The notes under the pieces are model-generated. The model was not told the DNA's origin, did not search any database, and saw nothing but the letters and a program-made list of their open reading frames with translations. Shown here piece after piece: positions 13,916 to 23,608 of a stretch of 64,000 nucleotides of DNA. The DNA comes from Pythium myriotylum (Eukaryota; Oomycota; Peronosporomycetes; Pythiales; Pythiaceae): contig JALJCQ010000026.1 of the NCBI GenBank assembly GCA_023091665.1, positions 1 through 64,000 on the forward strand, written 5' to 3'. The stretch's first letter is position 1, and the number at the start of each line of letters is the position of its first letter. A program made the position numbers and the translations under genes.

Positions 13916-16749
13916 ACGCGGGGCAGTCTACTGGGGCGATCAATCCTCGCTCCGCGACGCCGAGTTCGGCAGTATCGCAAGGCGGGGTGCCCCCGGAAGA
14001 AGATCTCTTCTCAGCAGTTGATGAGCTGCGCATCAGTGGCGAGCTCATCGTCGTCACTGCTCAAGTGAAGGGATTTGCACGTCCCTTCAGAGTCTTAATC
14101 GACTCTGGTGCGACGCGCAAGTACGGTCGCAAGCAAAGTATTGCTGAGAATGCTTCTCTGTTTGCTCAAGCTTGTGAGCGAGATCTCGGAAGAGTCTCGG
14201 TGCGTCTTGCGACGGGCATCGTCGCAGAGACGAAGAAGATCGAAGTCGATCTACGCATTGCGTTTGTCGATTTCAACTCAGTCGAGCGCTTTACAGTGCT
14301 CGACATGGATGAGAGGTTTGACCTCATCCTCGGCATGCCGTGGCTTGAGCGCCACGAGCCATGGATCGACTGGAGAACCAAGTCGATTGGGAGCACGTCT
14401 CCCGGCAGGAACGGAGCTCAGGAGCGTCATGAACCCTCCTTCGTCCGCCAGCTGATGAGCCCCATCAAGGATGATGGAAGTGCCTACTTCATTGGCGTAG
14501 TGAACGCCATGGACACCTCGGGTGTTCCGGAGACGGTCGTGCCGTCTGCCGTGGAGTACGGCGTAGAAGAGGGCGTCGAGTTGTCTCCGCCCCCCCCAAG
14601 TACCAGCATGGAAGATGCTTCCGGGATTTGTCCCCTTGTCGCGTGTCCGCGTGCGGTCGAGCCGCTTTCAGGGTCGTCGGATATGACCGAGCCCATGCCT
14701 GAGCCACTCCCGCTCTCGGACGCGTCGCATGACGTGTACATCATTGATGTGATGACGGGATCGTCGATCGATCCGTCCACGGTCGATATGGCACCGTTGC
14801 CAGAGTTCTCTGAGCTGACTAGCTTGGAAGAACTCTCTATGGACGATTTCGTCCGCGAGCTCAAAGCTGGTGAGATCGCTGAGGTTGTGATCCTCCGATC
14901 TGAGCGAGACCTCGCTCAACTCAACACCTCGACGGTGATTGACGAGGATGTCCTCGTTGAGTTTCGTCAGAAGTTTGACGCTCGCCGTGGTTCGGCCATC
15001 CTCAAGAATCCGAAGGATCGGTTCTATCCGCTGGTCAAGCGGTTTGCGGAGACTTGCCTCAGCAAGAACCCGCCGGCAGGGCTTCCCCCTGATCGTGGCG
15101 TTCGCCACGAGATCAAGCTCAAGCCTGGCTCGAGCTATGCGACCGTTCGCCAGTGGGCTCTGCCGGCCGAACAATCGGACTTCATCGATGAATTCTTTGC
15201 TAAGAAAGCCAAGGCTGGCCTGGTGCGCGAGAGCGTCTCGCCGCACAGCGCACCAACGTTCTGTGTGCGCAAGCCGAATGGCAAGTGGAGGATCGTCCAC
15301 GCGTACAACAAGTTGAACGCGCAGACGATTCCTGCGTCCACTCCGATCCCTCGGAAGGATGTGATCATCCACCGGATGTCCGGCGCGAAGAAATTCAGTT
15401 CTCTCGACTTGGTCGACGGTTATTACCAAGTGCTCATGGAGCGTGGGGACATCCCCAAGACTGCCGTCAGTACGCCGAGCGGTATGCTCTGGGAGTGGCT
15501 CGTGATGCCACAGGGGCTGTCGAACGCCCCAGCGACGTTCAATCGCTTGGTGACCCATTTGTTCCGTCCCCTGCGAGCGTTCGCACAGACGTACTTCGAC
15601 GACATCTACGTCCACACGAAGCCGGAGCCCGGTCGTGATTTGGATACGCTCCATGAGGATCACCTCCGCCAAGTTCTCGAATGCCTCGAGGAGCATAAGC
15701 TTTACGCCAACTTGGATAAGTGTATCTTCGGTGCCGAAGAGATCCCAGTGCTTGGGTGTTTCGTCGGAGTCGACGGTGTTCGGGCGGATCCCGAGAAGGT
15801 GAAGGCAATCGCCGAGTGGCCATCGCCACGGTCCGTGAAGGACCTACGCAAGTGGTTGGGTCTCGCCAACTACTTGCACCGGTTCACGAAGAACTACGCC
15901 GAGATGGCTCGGCCGCTGACTCAGCTGCTCAAGAATGACGTTGAGTGGTCGTGGTCTCACGGCACGGAAGCTGCCTTCCAAAGGATCAAGGAGAGTCTCC
16001 TCCAAGCGCCGATCCTGGCGTTGCCGGATAACTCCGCTCCGTATAGCGTCGTCTGCGACGCCTCCGATTATGCGATCGGCTGTGCACTTCTGCAGAAGGA
16101 CCACGATGGTCACGAGAGAGTCATCTCGTATCAGTCTCGCCAGCTCCAAGCGGCCGAGAAGAACTATCCAGTTCACGACAAGGAGTTGTTGGCGATGAAG
16201 TACGCCCTGGTGAAATTCCGCGTTCACCTTCTCGGCGCGTTGCCGTTCGTGGTCTACACAGACCATGCGTCTCTACGCACGGCGACACAGTCCCCGCACT
16301 TGTCGCCGCGAATGGCTCGCTGGTTGTCATTCTTTTCAGAATACAACTTTACTGTTGAGTACAAGCCGGGTCGGCTCAACGTGCTGGCAGATGCACTCTC
16401 TCGGCGTCCCGACTACGAGATGAACCATCTCACATCAGTTGCTTCTGATGTCTACGACTTGATTCGTGACGCCTACGCAGGCGACGCACAGTGTGCGGAG
16501 ATCATTCGTGCTCTCAAGTCATTCGACTCGGAGAAGTCTCTCTCGCCTCGTGTTCGAGCCCGACTCCATCGGTACACGTTCGAAGGCGGCCTCCTGAAAT
16601 ATCAGGTCTCGAACAGCGAAGAAGCTCGCGTTGTCGTTCCTGCAGACGACGACCTGCGATATGTGATCGCGCATGGTGCCCACGACGCACCTGGTGCTCG
16701 CCATCTTGGCCGTGAGAAGACGTACGCGCTTCTCAGCCCAAGGTTTTGA
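13900..16749 (+). CDS. Gypsy-2 pol: protease, reverse transcriptase, RNase H (ends at an internal stop)
   Basis: Entered by -1 frameshift. The aspartic protease has the motif LIDSGAT near 14100 and a long acidic linker follows. The reverse transcriptase (about 15120-15790) has SLDLVDGYYQ, MPQGLSNAP and the catalytic YFDD near 15594. The RNase H (about 16020-16410) has its expected residues CDASDYA, DKELLAM, YTDHASL and ADALSRR. The frame then reaches the start of the integrase zinc domain (HLGREKTYALL) and stops at TGA 16747 where the integrase motif should continue, so this copy cannot make a complete polyprotein without readthrough. Confidence 0.82.
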   Translation, partial: RQFPVDAGQSTGAINPRSATPSSAVSQGGVPPEEDLFSAVDELRISGELIVVTAQVKGFARPFRVLIDSGATRKYGRKQSIAENASLFAQACERDLGRVSVRLATGIVAETKKIEVDLRIAFVDFNSVERFTVLDMDERFDLILGMPWLERHEPWIDWRTKSIGSTSPGRNGAQERHEPSFVRQLMSPIKDDGSAYFIGVVNAMDTSGVPETVVPSAVEYGVEEGVELSPPPPSTSMEDASGICPLVACPRAVEPLSGSSDMTEPMPEPLPLSDASHDVYIIDVMTGSSIDPSTVDMAPLPEFSELTSLEELSMDDFVRELKAGEIAEVVILRSERDLAQLNTSTVIDEDVLVEFRQKFDARRGSAILKNPKDRFYPLVKRFAETCLSKNPPAGLPPDRGVRHEIKLKPGSSYATVRQWALPAEQSDFIDEFFAKKAKAGLVRESVSPHSAPTFCVRKPNGKWRIVHAYNKLNAQTIPASTPIPRKDVIIHRMSGAKKFSSLDLVDGYYQVLMERGDIPKTAVSTPSGMLWEWLVMPQGLSNAPATFNRLVTHLFRPLRAFAQTYFDDIYVHTKPEPGRDLDTLHEDHLRQVLECLEEHKLYANLDKCIFGAEEIPVLGCFVGVDGVRADPEKVKAIAEWPSPRSVKDLRKWLGLANYLHRFTKNYAEMARPLTQLLKNDVEWSWSHGTEAAFQRIKESLLQAPILALPDNSAPYSVVCDASDYAIGCALLQKDHDGHERVISYQSRQLQAAEKNYPVHDKELLAMKYALVKFRVHLLGALPFVVYTDHASLRTATQSPHLSPRMARWLSFFSEYNFTVEYKPGRLNVLADALSRRPDYEMNHLTSVASDVYDLIRDAYAGDAQCAEIIRALKSFDSEKSLSPRVRARLHRYTFEGGLLKYQVSNSEEARVVVPADDDLRYVIAHGAHDAPGARHLGREKTYALLSPRF

Positions 16750-17300
16750 TGGCCCAAGATGTACAAGTGGGTGTCGCTCCGCACGTGTGACGTCTGTCAA
16801 CGAGTGAAGCCAAGTGCACACTCTCAGGCTCCGCTTCAGAGCTTGCCTGTCCCCAGCGACTGCTGGCGCTCAGAGAGCATGGACTTCTTTTTTGGCATGC
16901 CAAAGACGTCCGCTGGGCACAATGGTGTGCTGGTCTTTGTTGACCGTTTGTCCAAGATGGTGCATCTTGTTCCGGTTTCGGATACCTGCACAGGTCTCGA
17001 CTGTGCTCGACTTTTCGTCGATACCGTGTTTCGACTACACGGTCTCCCCGACTCAATCGTATCGGATCGGGATCCCAGGTTCACTGGTGATTTCTGGGAA
17101 GGTCTCTTCCAAATCCTGGGCTCCAGGCTCGACATGTCGACGACGGACCATCCGGAGACCGATGGTCAGACCGAGCGCGCCAACCGCGTCGTCGAGGATA
17201 TCCTCCGCTCGTATTGTGCGAGTGACCCACTCTCGTGGTGCGACCACCTCCCCATGGTGGAGTTCGCCATGAACAACTCTGTTCATGCCTCGACAGGTCT
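16750..17300 (+). pseudogene. Gypsy-2 integrase, cut off from pol and truncated
   Basis: Same frame as pol beyond the stop: WPKMYKWV, the zinc-domain cysteines CDVCQRVK, then the catalytic core with Asp in SMDF, Asp in SDRDPRF and Glu in DGQTERANR. Similarity fades after HASTGLSP at about 17300. The C-terminal domain, any chromodomain and the 3' LTR are missing, replaced by the inverted Gypsy-3 LTR. Confidence 0.8.
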
Positions 17301-17543
17301 GTCGCCATCATCCGTGTCGTCGCTCCTGGGTTCGCGACTGCGCTCATGCTCGGCGCATCGCCACGTGCAGCTGAATGAACGGCATGGCGACGCGGTCGCC
17401 GCAACTTCAATCGTGCCTTGCGGGTGCGTGTCGCGTGCCGTGTTGCTGGGCGCGGCGTTGCCTTTTCAGCGTCCTGAGTCGGGCGGCGACTATCAGACGC
17501 CGTCTGACTCGGGACTGTTCCAGACAGTGGGACTGGAACAACA
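17300..17543 (-). repeat. Probable 3' LTR of Gypsy-3 (minus strand)
   Basis: On the minus strand a purine tract (GAGGGGGAAG) is followed by TGTTGTTCC at 17543, as expected for a polypurine tract and LTR start, downstream of an integrase tail. The far end is probably at an ACA within 17300-17315, but the boundary with Gypsy-2 is blurred. It contains a small hairpin (GTTCCAG / CTGGAAC). No second copy is present to confirm it. Confidence 0.45.
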
Positions 17544-18105
17544 CTTCCCCCTCGCGTGGAGGACGTCTTTGTCCGTCGACGTTTTCGCTGCACGATCCCG
17601 AGGGCCGCGGCCATGGCTTGGATGGCAGGATCACTCAAATGCGCGTCAAAAAGGGCATGCACCGCGGCCTTGACGTCGGTGTAGATGGTCAATGCAGGCT
17701 CCCAACTGTTATCGGCTTCTGCGAGCCCGCGCCAGCGGATGTGCAGTTCATGTTGCTTGCGGGACGCGTTATAGCGTGCTCCGAGAATGCCGTCGACAAC
17801 GTGTCCTTCACTGTTGTGAGCGACGTGCTCCAGAAGCTCGCCGGTGACGTCGAGCGCCGAGTCCGCGTAGAACTTGAGCCGACTCGCGTGGACCTCGCGT
17901 TCTTCGAGTGTGATGAGGTTTTTGATGCGGAAAATCCAATTCGACGTAGTGCCAGTGACACATGCTGGCCCTCACCATTTCACAGAGAGTTTGTTTAAGG
18001 CTCTGCTACCTTCACGCTTTTAGTCACCCATGTGCCTTTTGTTATGGACGAGCAGTTCGGTTTTCCCGAGATCAAAAGGTTTTTGTGGGTGTTCGCATTG
18101 TATGC
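17544..18105 (-). pseudogene. Gypsy-3 integrase C-terminus and chromodomain, decayed
   Basis: Minus-strand translation shows the standard integrase tail: a LLVHNKRHMGD-like stretch near 18030-18060, NKLSVKW then a stop and GPA near 17960, WIFRIKNLIT and VHASRLKFYAD, followed by a chromodomain (VVDGILGARY ... LHIRWRGL ... NSWEPA, about 17690-17800). At least one frameshift (near 18000-18030) and one nonsense codon interrupt it. The basic tail runs to a polypurine tract at about 17545. The catalytic integrase core is missing. Confidence 0.75.
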
Positions 18106-18264
18106 GCTTTCCTTGCGGCGTCGCTGGGTAAACTATTGAATTGTATGTACCGCCATAACGACTGCCACCACGCAATGATGATGATGAAGTCTATTGAGAA
18201 AGGCACCCTAATAGCTGGAGCTCTGTGCATTCCAGAGCTTACCGTGGGTCAACACGGCTGAAGA

Positions 18265-18770
18265 GCCTGGGGTGTAATTCGGAAGCGGCAAGCTGGGGTA
18301 GGTCTGCATGGTAGGGCTTGCCGCTGGGGTGACGGACTTGATGGACTTGACTTGAGAGGGCAGTGTCCGTCGCATGGGTGACCAGCGTCGCGGCCATGGC
18401 GTTGTGAGCCCTCGCTTAGTGATGCCAATGATGGACCCCAACCATATCAGCGAGGCGTCGCGCTTGGTGGGAGGACAGCCTGAGCCGGTCGCTGTGGCGG
18501 CCGATACTCACGGAGCTGCCGGAGTATGATCCTGTTGGTTCCGATGACCGTGAGGTCGCGCCAGCCGTTGTGATGTGCGTGTGCGGGTTGGAGTTCTTCT
18601 AGGAGGCCACGGTAGGCTGCTTGGTTGATGGCGGTGGTGAGGTCTGTGAGACAGACCGCAGAACTCCAAAGGACCTCGGGGCTGGATCCCGCACTTGTGA
18701 CTTGTACGATGGCCGCTCCTGTGCCCCCATGGCCGGGATTGCCTTTGGAACTTGCTTCAAAAAGAAGCAC
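18265..18770 (-). pseudogene. Degenerate RNase H fragment (minus strand)
   Basis: Translation of the minus strand resembles an archaeal-like RNase H: LLFEASSKGNPGHGGTGAAIV, then AAYRGLLEEL, VIGTN and RQLREYRPP, and after a stop, HNAMAATLVTHATD. The acidic residues expected in the first three motifs are replaced (FEAS for the Asp, NQAAYRG for the Glu, GTN for the Asp). It may be part of Gypsy-3, upstream of the integrase tail with the integrase core deleted, or a separate transposon fragment. Confidence 0.6.
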
Positions 18771-19269
18771 TCTCGTGAATGAGCTGGCAGGAGGCAGAGT
18801 ATTGGCTGGTTCATGAGTTTGACCGAGAAGACCTTGAAACTAAGGAACGAGCCCATCGCTGTTGGACTGGCGCGTGAGCCGATCATGCAGTGTCATGCCT
18901 CTGAACGCACAATCCACAATTGACTCACACAAACGTTACATTTTATCCAATCAAACATGGGTATTTGATTGTGATCTGATCCCATCACACTTGCCGCCAT
19001 TATATATGTTTCTCGAGGTCGTAAACCCTTTCTCGAGGTCGTAAGGTCTCTAAGTTTGGATTCTAACGAATAAAACTGGAGAGAATGTTACACGAATGTC
19101 GTTCTTGACCGACTGGGTCAACATTCATTTAAATAATTCATTTTCGACATTTATCGTATATAACGATAAAAAGACATGAATCCCATGAGATAGTCTGTAT
19201 ATCATACTATCATATTATGACGTGTACAAATAAATCAAGTCTTAGTACGCTGTTCGGATCAAGGAGAAA

Positions 19270-19374
19270 CTCTGGATATAAATATCCAGAGAATTTGTCG
19301 GCGGTTTTCGCCGACAAATTCGCAATGAATGTACCGCTCGTTTGGAATTGTTCTCTGGATATTTATATCCAGAG
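19270..19374. repeat. Nested inverted-repeat element (possible MITE)
   Basis: A 22-bp near-palindrome starting CTCTGGATAT (19270-19291) recurs at 19353-19374 as its exact reverse complement. Between them is a hairpin with 12-bp arms, AATTTGTCGGCG (19292-19303) and CGCCGACAAATT (19309-19320), and a 5-nt loop. A 105-bp unit with inverted ends that are themselves palindromic fits a foldback element or MITE. Confidence 0.6.
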
Positions 19375-21204
19375 TATAGGTAGGATCCTACTCGGGTCCA
19401 CTTCCTTCTATTAATTGATTATTATCTATAAAAAATAGTATCATGTAATGGAAGAGGGCAATATTACATTTTTAGAGTCTCTTAAAATCAATAAACTCTA
19501 AGAAACCCCAACAATTTTTGTGGATGTCTTCTCTACCGGCCTGGTGCAACATTCACCTTGGAAAATGTGACATTTACATTCGTTCAACAATCGTTGCATT
19601 TTGTGATTTGCGACTGCAACTCCAGTCTACGCTTCCAGGCGAAAACCGCATTGCACTGGTCTCCATCCGAGAGAAGCTCGTGAGGAGCTCTCTAGTATGG
19701 TACCGTGTCACGGAATCGCGTGTTGGTTTTATCGAAGCACTTGTCCATGCGACCCTGGAAGACAATCATGCTCTGCAAGACGCAGCTGAAGAGGGGAAGA
19801 GAGGAAGAAGGCACACGGGAGCGTTTGGCATGGGCCGGACAATCGAATCGTTCATGGCGGAAGCAGTACTTAGGAGAAACACCAAAATGAACCTGTGCGT
19901 TCGATCAAGATCGAATGGGAGGAAAGGCAAGCATGAAAGATATCAATTGGCCATCCTCCTCCGCTCGTGACTGAGCAGCAATGAGATTTATCTTTTTCAC
20001 AACCGAGGTGCTCGACATATATGTGTGCATCATCAAGGCTCGACGTGGAGAGATTTGGAGGGAACTCATTAATTATATCAAATGGGGTTGGGTTGAACAG
20101 GCCCCGTTCCTCACAGGCGCTTCCTCCGCGTGAGGCATGGGCAACTTCTGGTCCGAGCAGCCACTCGAGATCGCGCGGAAGGATGATCTGTGGGGGCTCG
20201 TGGATCTCACGGCCATGGTCGTCCACTTCCACGACGATCCCCTCACCAGGAAGCCTTGCATCGAGTGAATCGACTTGCGCTTCTCGCGATTGCAATCCGT
20301 ACAGAGCCTGAAAGGCAGTCGCGGCTGCTCGTACTACTGCGGTCGTGTGATTCCTGCTGTCGTGCTGCCTCGGGTTCGGTGAAGACGAGAATTCTCAGTT
20401 GTGGAAGAATGTGTCCTGAGCACGATGGGGTCATCTACCAACGGAGCATAGTCGAGAACGCGGCCCAAGTTACAAATACTCAACGTGTCTGACGATCTGT
20501 TGCCTACATGGAGTGCACAGCCTGTCAACAGATCTGTCGTGGTCATCTCTAGTGGGCTGAGGACGAGCAAGACTGGGCCCACTCACTGAGCTGTGCGCCG
20601 GTACCCACAGCTGAGCTGGCTGGCAATAGGCTGAACTGGCTGAGGATTTCAAGGGGCGCCTATTGAGGCCTTCAGCGAGGAGAGGACTAGGACACGTATA
20701 GTAGGCACATTGGATAATACCATGGAGAAGGAATACAAAAAGAGATCCCAGGAAGTCGAATAGTGTCGTTGTTACCTTGGACCTACTCCATCATCGCCCG
20801 GATGTCAACTCGAAGAGGTCTCCTTTAAAAAGTTCTCAACGCCGAGGTTGTTCCGACGTGACGTTAAATGTGATTGCTTGTCTCTCACGTTCGGGCACAA
20901 CGCACGATGCAAGACTTCGAACAACAGTGTTTCTAAATTGTCACTACTCTGTTACGGGCGCCAACTCGCCTGTCGAAAGAGTCATCATTGGCTCGAGTTT
21001 TAAGTTTGAGCCGAAATCGTTCCCACATCAACCTGGTGCCTCACACGTGGTGTATTGGGAATGTGAGATTGTAAAACGGCACCACAGTCCGACCTTGCTG
21101 GTATACTTCATCACTGCAGAATTCGATACTCGAGGTCAATTCCAATATCCAGAGCTTCCCGTGCGAATGCGCGGCATTGTACCACACTCGTTATCACACT
21201 TTCC

Positions 21205-21268
21205 GAATTTGTCGGCCAAAAAGCGCCGACAAAACGCGGTGAAACGGCTGAAAAACGCCGACAAATTC
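21205..21268. repeat. Second inverted repeat sharing the AATTTGTCGGC arm
   Basis: GAATTTGTCGGC (21205-21216) pairs perfectly with GCCGACAAATTC (21257-21268). The arm is the same as the central hairpin of the element at 19270, and a third GCCGACAAAA copy lies at 21225, which suggests a repeat family. Confidence 0.6.
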
Positions 21269-21384
21269 TAGAAAAGTCCAAATACTGTGAACTGAAATGG
21301 ATAGATCGTATTTGGGACGCGCTTTCGCTCGCGCAGCAAAGGAAAAGAACATCGAACTGATGGTACAATCAATGGAACGTGTGA

Positions 21385-22737
21385 TCACACATGTCCCCAC
21401 GAACAGCTCTTGCCAGGAGGCGAGATCCCTGTAGTGGGTGTACTCGCGTGTCGTCGTGTAGGAGAGGCTGCGGATGTGGCGGATGACTTAATTGGAGCCA
21501 CGAGCGTCATACTCCGGCGTTTGTTTTCACGTGGTTGGGAAAGCACAGCGCCATAGGTCTCGTGGTTGCGGCTTTGAGATGGAACAGATGTGCTGTAGGA
21601 GAAGCGAGCGACGGAACTGCAGCTCTTGACGAGCTCGCTGAGTGGCCCCACCGGCGCCGCGCGCCCTCCGCCGATCTCGTCGCGCGCTATGTCGGCAGAA
21701 CTCACACGACCCGTGACGCTCAGGCACGGTACACAAAAGGCAACGCGCCGTTCGATGAGCTGACTATCTGGAGAGATTGAGCAGAGTTCGCGACGCACGC
21801 GGCAGGTCGAGCACACAAATCGGTTGCAGATCGTGCAAACGGATTTTGCAACCTGGCGATTTGAAGTTGGAGACTGAGAGCCACAGATTGCACATCCATG
21901 CTCTTCACTGGGAGGCTCCTCGTCCACAACCGATGAGCGACGACGACGCATGAGCCAGGCCAGCTTCTTCATCTGGGCCACGTGCACGCTTCTGCACACA
22001 GCGATGAACGCGTCCGCCGCTGACCGGATCACGACTGGCGCCATGAAACCATCCGGGATGTCCAGGAATGACTTCATGAAGACTTGGGTACGTTCGGGGG
22101 ACTTCTGACGCCAGATCGAGCAGCTTGAGATATTGGAGCGAATGTAGGACGGCAACGGCTGCGCATACTTAAAGTCGATTGAGTGGAGCAGCTGGAAGCC
22201 AACACGCTCGCCGTTCGATAGCGTCTTCGTACCCACTGATTCAACATAGACTATGTCGCGGTTCTTGCATATCGCGCGCATGGCAAGTGGCATGCTCTTC
22301 ACTCCCCACTTAACGGTCATGGACCGGAACGGCTTCTCCACCGTCGGCTCGAGAACAGTCGCGAGTACAGCGCAGTTGACCATCGTGTCTTTGGCGTAAG
22401 CAGTCTTGATGCGCATGGCGTCGGTCGTGTGGTTGATCACACCGTACATGGCATCGTCCAGCGATCCTTGCACGTTGCCGACAGTGAGCATCACGTTGAG
22501 CTCCTTGTTCTCTGACTTGGCGCCCGACTGGCGGTCGTGGTACACGCGCACATCTTCTTTTTCCTTAACGAGCGCCCAACGGAACGGGTCCACCTGGCCG
22601 TTCTCATTCCAAAGAAACCGCTCGAATCCATCCGAGACCTCGCCTACGAGCTGCTTGGAGATGCGGCAGAGCTCCTTCTTATCTTCAAGCGACAGCTGCA
22701 GACGCGGGAACGGACTGAAGAACTTTGGCTGCGCCAT
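21385..22737 (-). CDS. START domain plus FYVE-like zinc finger protein, paralogue 1
   Basis: 450 residues from ATG 22737, chosen because all four paralogues begin a few residues before a shared SPFPRL-like motif; the frame itself extends upstream to 22914. Residues ~20-260 form a START-like lipid-binding fold (DDAMYGVINHTTDAMR, PFRSMTVKW, NGERVGFQLLHSID, SCSIWRQ). A treble-clef-like zinc cluster follows with CAIC, CTIC, CSTC and CVPC pairs and basic RVRREL, as in FYVE-related fingers. The tail is Ser-rich. Proteins of this architecture are numerous in oomycetes and presumably bind lipids at membranes; the ligand is unknown. It is the first of four tandem same-strand copies. Confidence 0.85.
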   Translation of the reverse strand: MAQPKFFSPFPRLQLSLEDKKELCRISKQLVGEVSDGFERFLWNENGQVDPFRWALVKEKEDVRVYHDRQSGAKSENKELNVMLTVGNVQGSLDDAMYGVINHTTDAMRIKTAYAKDTMVNCAVLATVLEPTVEKPFRSMTVKWGVKSMPLAMRAICKNRDIVYVESVGTKTLSNGERVGFQLLHSIDFKYAQPLPSYIRSNISSCSIWRQKSPERTQVFMKSFLDIPDGFMAPVVIRSAADAFIAVCRSVHVAQMKKLAWLMRRRRSSVVDEEPPSEEHGCAICGSQSPTSNRQVAKSVCTICNRFVCSTCRVRRELCSISPDSQLIERRVAFCVPCLSVTGRVSSADIARDEIGGGRAAPVGPLSELVKSCSSVARFSYSTSVPSQSRNHETYGAVLSQPRENKRRSMTLVAPIKSSATSAASPTRRHASTPTTGISPPGKSCSWGHV

Positions 22738-23608
22738 GGCCGATGGAGAGAAGAGGGAGCGAAAGCGAGAATGGGAAGGCCTTCGAACGCTCCTGAGCCT
22801 ACCGCACCAGCCGCTCTCCCCGGCTAGTTTTCCTTCCGTCCATTGCTGGACGCCGCTAAGAACGAGTCTGTTATGATGGAAGCCGCCCCATCCATGCACG
22901 GCAATGAAGTGCAAATGTAGCCATGTTCTTCAATCTTTCTCCATTTTTGAATGAGTACATCCAGCTGGACACGATGATCTAACTACTGACATTGCAACGA
23001 GGAAGTAGAAAACAACCACCAATGCACTCTCCACAATAAGAACCCTTCTCCTGTCCACGATCACGATATCCTGTTCGCACCACGAGCAGCAAGTCACTAA
23101 ACTCGTGGGTACACAGTTTCTACGGTCTCATCTCGAGCACCAGTCGCCGCGATTTCGGCGTTTCTTCCGTCGACGCTTCTGCTGATCGTCCATGGAAGGA
23201 AGTCGCGTCCTCAGTCGCGCAAACGAAATCGCCGCCGACGGTCCCACGTGACACGCTCGCTCTGGCCACTCGCTCCTCGCAATAGAATTCGCATTGACTC
23301 GGTTGCGAGGCCACTCGAAGAGGAGAGCCGAGGGCTGGCACGTGGTCGAGTGCTTCAGCTGGCCTCAAAGCAAGTCAACTCAGCTGCAGCTTGTTGAGAT
23401 GCAGCTGGATTTCGTATAAAACGCAGCTCTCAGCACCACTCAACACACAGCTGACTGGTTCGGTATCCGCTCCGCGTGAAACGGGCGAGGCAGACGCATT
23501 CGGGCCGCGTTCTCTTCTTCAATGAACGCACGCATGAGAAAGTAAACACAAACACTATTGATAGTTCCACACTTGTGCAGGGCCCTCGAGTCCTTATTGG
23601 TTTACTTG
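22738..23608. other. Intergenic region between START/FYVE paralogues 1 and 2
   Basis: No gene seen. It holds the promoter side of paralogue 1 and the 3' flank of paralogue 2. The motif ATGTAGCCATGT occurs just upstream of paralogue 1 (near 22914), resembling half of the palindrome at 54467. Confidence 0.5.

Larger units (their letters stand above)
12447..17300 (+). mobile_element. Gypsy-2: Ty3/Gypsy element, damaged and truncated
   Basis: 5' LTR, primer site, gag with one zinc knuckle, then pol (protease, reverse transcriptase, RNase H, integrase). Gag contains a frameshift near 13470-13490, pol has an in-frame stop at 16747, and the integrase ends around 17300 where an inverted LTR begins. 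It belongs to a different lineage from Gypsy-1: its catalytic box is YFDD and it has a single, intact RNase H. Confidence 0.8.
18790..21384. other. Gene-poor, AT-richer stretch with decayed transposon-like sequence
   Basis: No gene could be supported. Sequence from about 18900 to 19500 is clearly richer in A/T than its surroundings. Short open frames exist (for example 19518-19970 plus, and 19870-20295 minus with a gag-like Glu/Arg composition) but none shows a recognisable domain. A 16-bp direct repeat (TTTCTCGAGGTCGTAA) occurs at 19009 and 19029. Two palindromic structures are listed separately. Confidence 0.6.

Noticed and set aside
19518..19970. 150-residue plus ORF in the AT-rich region
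   Set aside because: No domain, no clear promoter, lies amid decayed repeats; could be a relic but cannot be supported.
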